From positions 1 to 7,530 of the forward strand of contig JAYUFR010000035.1 in NCBI GenBank assembly GCA_043738625.1: a DNA stretch of 7,530 nucleotides, in the 5' to 3' direction. How positions within the stretch are numbered: position 1 is the stretch's first letter; every line of letters begins with the position of its first letter. The notes under the pieces are model-generated. The model saw only the letters and a program-made list of their open reading frames with translations. It did not search any database and had not been told where the DNA came from. Shown one piece after another: positions 5,554-7,530 of the stretch. The position numbers and the translations under genes were made by a program. Source of the DNA: JANYCD01 sp043738625 (GTDB lineage: Bacteria; Pseudomonadota; Gammaproteobacteria; Burkholderiales; Rhodocyclaceae).

Positions 5554-6165
5554 CCCCGCAATTTCCATGGCCTTGATATATGCGGGGCGGGCGCTGACGC
5601 GCTCGACGTAAGCCTTGACGTTGGGCAGGTGATCGATGGTCGGCCCGCCAAAGAGCGGCATTGCAGTCAAGGGAAACATGGCCATGATGTCGGCGCAGGT
5701 CAATTCTGATCCGGCCAGAAAGGGCGTCTTGGCCAATTGCTGGTCCATGTAGCCGTAGTAGCCTTTTTCGCGCCGCTCAATCAGCCCCGTTATTCTGTCA
5801 GCTTCCGCACCGTGCGCGCCGGCGCGCAGCCCCATCCTGCCAAAGAACAGGCCGATGACATTGTTGTTGAACTGCATCCAGTACAGATAATCGGCGTAAT
5901 CCGGCTGGTTGGGGGCTATGGTCAACTTGCCGCCGGCGTAGCGGTGGCAGATGTACTCCACAATGGCGGCGGACTCCGTCAGCACCTTGTCGCCATCGGT
6001 AATCACCGGCGCGGTCGCGGCCGGATGAAGCGCCAGAAATTCCTCCGGGGCCAATCCGTTTTCCTTGCGGTTGTACCATTTGAGTTCGTAGGGAAGACCC
6101 AGTTCCTCCATCAACCAGACGACACGGTCTGATTGGGAAACGCCGAGATGGTGAATCGTGATCAT
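5533..6165 (-). CDS. glutathione S-transferase
   Basis: The 210-residue cytosolic enzyme conjugates glutathione to electrophiles or uses it in related reactions. The N-terminal thioredoxin-like domain (1-80) has HHLGVSQSDRVVWLMEELGL (5-24), with Ser10 at the position of the catalytic Ser/Tyr/Cys. It also has TAPV (51-54) with the cis-proline Pro53, and the gamma-glutamyl-binding LTESAAIVEY (62-71). The helical C-terminal domain carries FLAGSELTCADIMAMFPL (149-166), with the N-capping box Ser153/Asp159. Length is typical. ATG 6165 has GAGGAG about eight bases upstream. It is read alone toward fpr. The substrate is not predictable; bacterial members act in detoxification, aromatic catabolism and stress responses. 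Confidence 0.93.
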   Translation of the reverse strand: MITIHHLGVSQSDRVVWLMEELGLPYELKWYNRKENGLAPEEFLALHPAATAPVITDGDKVLTESAAIVEYICHRYAGGKLTIAPNQPDYADYLYWMQFNNNVIGLFFGRMGLRAGAHGAEADRITGLIERREKGYYGYMDQQLAKTPFLAGSELTCADIMAMFPLTAMPLFGGPTIDHLPNVKAYVERVSARPAYIKAMEIAGPAAPPR

Positions 6166-6172
6166 TGATTGC

Positions 6173-6179
6173 TCTCCTC
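6173..6179 (-). promoter_or_regulatory. ribosome site for the glutathione S-transferase
   Basis: AGGAG within GAGGAGA on the minus strand sits about seven to eight bases before ATG 6165 and confirms that start. Confidence 0.7.
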
Positions 6180-6186
6180 AGGTTTG

Positions 6187-6207
6187 TCGCCGGCGCGGCG
6201 ATTTTTT
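6187..6207 (+). terminator. terminator-like hairpin on the plus strand in the transferase leader
   Basis: TCGCC (6187-6191), a five-base loop, GGCGA (6197-6201), then TTTTTT (6202-6207). This has the form of an intrinsic terminator, but with a short stem, and it reads rightward where no plus-strand gene ends nearby. It could stop antisense transcription through the transferase gene. On the minus strand it would be a small hairpin in the transferase leader. Confidence 0.3.
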
Positions 6208-6217
6208 ATTGGATTCC

Positions 6218-6238
6218 ATTATAAGCAGGCTCCCCTGC
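6218..6238 (-). promoter_or_regulatory. candidate transferase promoter: consensus -10 with adjacent dyad
   Basis: On the minus strand a perfect TATAAT (6223-6218) lies about 52 bases before the start codon. No convincing -35 is found 16-18 bases upstream. Directly upstream of the -10, GCAGG (6225-6229) and CCTGC (6234-6238) form a dyad with a four-base centre. A dyad in the spacer together with a poor -35 is the arrangement expected when a regulator acts at the promoter, but no regulator gene is visible. Confidence 0.45.
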
Positions 6239-6350
6239 ATTGCGCGATCAGGCGGAAAGCGTTATCGGTGGGGGCGGAAAAGCGGGCAGCAAGGGACAGC
6301 CTTTTTACAGGTTCTTACCCCTTCACCCGGCGGCACGGAACAGGTCGGCG

Positions 6351-6776
6351 CTATGCGCGTGCGGTCCTTCTCAGACCCCACAAAATCAACACGGCCGTCG
6401 CCACGATAAGCAGCCCGACGCTCATGAAGCCGGCCGTCACCAGGTTCTCCTGCCAGGGCAGGGCCAGACGACCCGCGGCGGTGATCGGTGACAGCGCGCC
6501 GGTGCCGAATACGGCGGCCTGCGTGGTGAACAGCCAGTTGGCGTAAGCGCCATACAGCGCACCCCAATACGCAACAGTCTTGAGCGGTGCAGTCAGCCTG
6601 ACTTCCAGCCACACCGCACCCAGCGCGATCAGGAAGATGCCGTTCATCACGCCTTCGAGATGGGCGGCGAGGCCCATGCGCATGTTGCTGAATTGCGGTT
6701 CGAGGAAACCGGTGATGAGACCGAGCAGGAACAGGAACATGCCGTGCCAGATCAGGCTGCGCTTCGAGGCGTCCAT
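6351..6776 (-). CDS. four-pass membrane protein, hydroxylaminobenzene mutase-like
   Basis: The 141-residue protein resembles the small membrane proteins related to HabA/HabB of Pseudomonas, which rearrange hydroxylaminobenzene to 2-aminophenol during nitrobenzene use. Hydrophobic segments are near residues 9-25, 42-58, 68-88 and 112-134. The most family-like block is NMRMGLAAHLEGVMNGIFLIALGAVW (31-56, key residues His39, Glu41, Asn45), followed by YWGALYGAYANW (70-81). Many homologues are annotated loosely as hydrogenases or isomerases, and most have no demonstrated activity, so the reaction is inference. The start at 6776 is chosen because AGGA (6787-6784) is seven bases upstream. The in-frame ATG at 6782 sits almost on top of that site. 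It is 185 bases upstream of the transferase gene, which has its own promoter. Confidence 0.65.
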   Translation of the reverse strand: MDASKRSLIWHGMFLFLLGLITGFLEPQFSNMRMGLAAHLEGVMNGIFLIALGAVWLEVRLTAPLKTVAYWGALYGAYANWLFTTQAAVFGTGALSPITAAGRLALPWQENLVTAGFMSVGLLIVATAVLILWGLRRTARA

Positions 6777-6783
6777 GAACATT

Positions 6784-6787
6784 TCCT
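6784..6787 (-). promoter_or_regulatory. ribosome site that decides the mutase-like gene start
   Basis: AGGA on the minus strand is separated by seven bases from ATG 6776 but by one base from ATG 6782, so the shorter protein beginning MDASKR is favoured. Confidence 0.6.
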
Positions 6788-6815
6788 AACTTGGTTGGCC
6801 GACGATTAGGCGCGG

Positions 6816-6846
6816 ACTATACCGATAGCAAAGAGAAATGGCTCAA
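6816..6846 (-). promoter_or_regulatory. candidate promoter for the mutase-like gene
   Basis: TATAGT (6821-6816, five of six to -10) is preceded by TTGAGC (6846-6841, four of six to -35) with a 19-base spacer. The predicted leader is about 33 bases. The spacer is longer than optimal. Confidence 0.3.
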
Positions 6847-6900
6847 TCGTAAATACCGAAGATAACCCCTTTTAGCGCCGACACTGCTCCTTTGGCTTTG

Positions 6901-7470
6901 TTATTTTTTTAGATCGTTTTTGGCTAGCAAGGCTTTAAATTCTGGAGCCTGAAAAACTTTCTGAATGAAGTCCTGCGCCGCAGCCGGCAAGGCCTGGGCA
7001 ACCTGTTCACAAGCAATGTCTGCAATAAAGTTGGTTGAAAAAGAATAAACATTTTCAACTGTGAAAGGCTCAGAGTTATCGGCCTTCAGTGTCATTTTTA
7101 TGGTCCACTTTCCTGAACCGATATTTGAATCGAAATCGATGTAATCAAGATTCGCTGACAATTTTACTGGTGCATTTTGGTCATAAGCGCTTACCAGTTT
7201 TAGTTCGTCAAAAAGCGCGTCGTGAATAAACCCATCATAAGTTTTATTGTCTGGTGGCGTGATGGAGCCAGCAGCGCGGCATATGATTGATTTCTTTCCT
7301 GCCTCGGTTGCAGTAAAAGCACCTGAGCCGATCTTGGTCGTCGAATCTTTTGTGATCTGTCGTAATTCTTCTACGTTTGTTGCCGACATGTTGTATCGCG
7401 GTGATACATGGCTGCAGGCAGACAACAGCATAACTGCCAGCAATAATATTTTTTTAAAAGGAATACTCAT
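6901..7470 (-). CDS. putative lipoprotein, unknown function, AT-rich gene
   Basis: The 189-residue product begins with a basic N-terminus (FKK), a hydrophobic core and a lipobox LLSAC, giving a lipidated Cys19 followed by Ser20. Ser at +2 favours the outer membrane under the E. coli rule. The mature part is polar, without further membrane segments, and has two later Cys residues in IICRAAG and ADIACEQ that may form a disulfide. I do not recognise the family. ATG 7470 has a strong GGGAGGGGG ribosome site, with GGAGG seven bases away; an in-frame TTG at 7485 lies inside that site and is rejected. Hand counts give 19 of 60 G+C at both 6901-6960 and 7021-7080, against 37 of 60 at 1921-1980 in hslR, so the gene is compositionally foreign. 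No terminator hairpin follows the stop. Confidence 0.78.
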   Translation of the reverse strand: MSIPFKKILLLAVMLLSACSHVSPRYNMSATNVEELRQITKDSTTKIGSGAFTATEAGKKSIICRAAGSITPPDNKTYDGFIHDALFDELKLVSAYDQNAPVKLSANLDYIDFDSNIGSGKWTIKMTLKADNSEPFTVENVYSFSTNFIADIACEQVAQALPAAAQDFIQKVFQAPEFKALLAKNDLKK

Positions 7471-7474
7471 TTCA

Positions 7475-7483
7475 CCCCCTCCC
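7475..7483 (-). promoter_or_regulatory. strong ribosome site of the lipoprotein gene
   Basis: The nine-base purine run GGGAGGGGG on the minus strand, seven bases from ATG 7470 measured from GGAGG, fixes the start and excludes the TTG at 7485. Confidence 0.75.
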
Positions 7484-7489
7484 AAGATT

Positions 7490-7518
7490 GAATGATGATC
7501 CGCACGTAGTGATCATTC
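7490..7518. repeat. 7-bp inverted repeat upstream of the lipoprotein gene
   Basis: GAATGAT (7490-7496) and ATCATTC (7512-7518) are exact reverse complements separated by 15 bases, just upstream of the lipoprotein gene. It may be an operator half-site pair, but a repeat this short in AT-rich DNA can arise by chance, and the window ends 12 bases later. Confidence 0.25.
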
Positions 7519-7530
7519 CGTCTCAATATT

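Noticed and set aside
7471..7485. TTG start giving a lipoprotein five residues longer.
   Set aside because: The added codons are the Shine-Dalgarno sequence itself, and ATG 7470 gives a standard lipoprotein signal peptide.
1..7530. Search for CRISPR repeats, tRNA or rRNA genes, transposase or integrase genes, toxin-antitoxin pairs and reverse transcriptases.
   Set aside because: No regularly spaced repeats, cloverleaf-like sequence or matching protein motifs were found by reading both strands, so no defence or mobile system is claimed.

Overview
The window is high-GC chromosomal DNA that looks proteobacterial. It carries 11 protein-coding genes, the first cut by the left edge, packed with short gaps. 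An Hsp15-type S4 protein, a DUF1415 protein, a PF13557-type outer-membrane protein and a bacterial ferredoxin-NADP+ reductase with a C-terminal FEKYW tail together suggest a beta- or gammaproteobacterium. That assignment is inference from gene content, not from a marker gene. I see no rRNA, tRNA, CRISPR array, insertion sequence or integrase.

Layout. (1) 1-372, plus strand: C-terminal part of a hormone-sensitive-lipase-type alpha/beta hydrolase. (2) 376-1827, minus strand: a probable three-gene operon transcribed leftward, in the order small two-pass membrane protein, MOSC-domain protein, DUF1415 protein. (3) 1913-2299, plus strand: hslR, divergent from that operon. (4) 2313-4655+: a central cluster made of two divergent pairs. 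A six-pass membrane protein and an outer-membrane beta-barrel are read leftward. A second, unrelated six-pass membrane protein and a ferredoxin-NADP+ reductase are read rightward to 5452. The shared 145-bp intergenic region holds a perfect 10-bp inverted repeat. (5) 5533-6165, minus: glutathione S-transferase with a good -10 box and a dyad in its promoter spacer. (6) 6351-6776, minus: a four-pass protein resembling hydroxylaminobenzene mutase. (7) 6901-7470, minus: an AT-rich gene for a lipoprotein of unknown function, different in base composition from everything else here.

How the genes may work together. The central cluster is the least ordinary part: an inner-membrane and an outer-membrane protein face a membrane protein paired with an electron-transfer reductase, across what looks like one operator. 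This would fit uptake and oxidative or cyclising modification of a hydrophobic compound, but no substrate can be read from the sequence. The flanking glutathione S-transferase and mutase-like protein would also fit handling of aromatic or electrophilic compounds, though they have their own promoters and need not be linked. No recognisable defence, mobile or RNA-guided system is present. The remaining gene-free stretches are all shorter than 200 bases.
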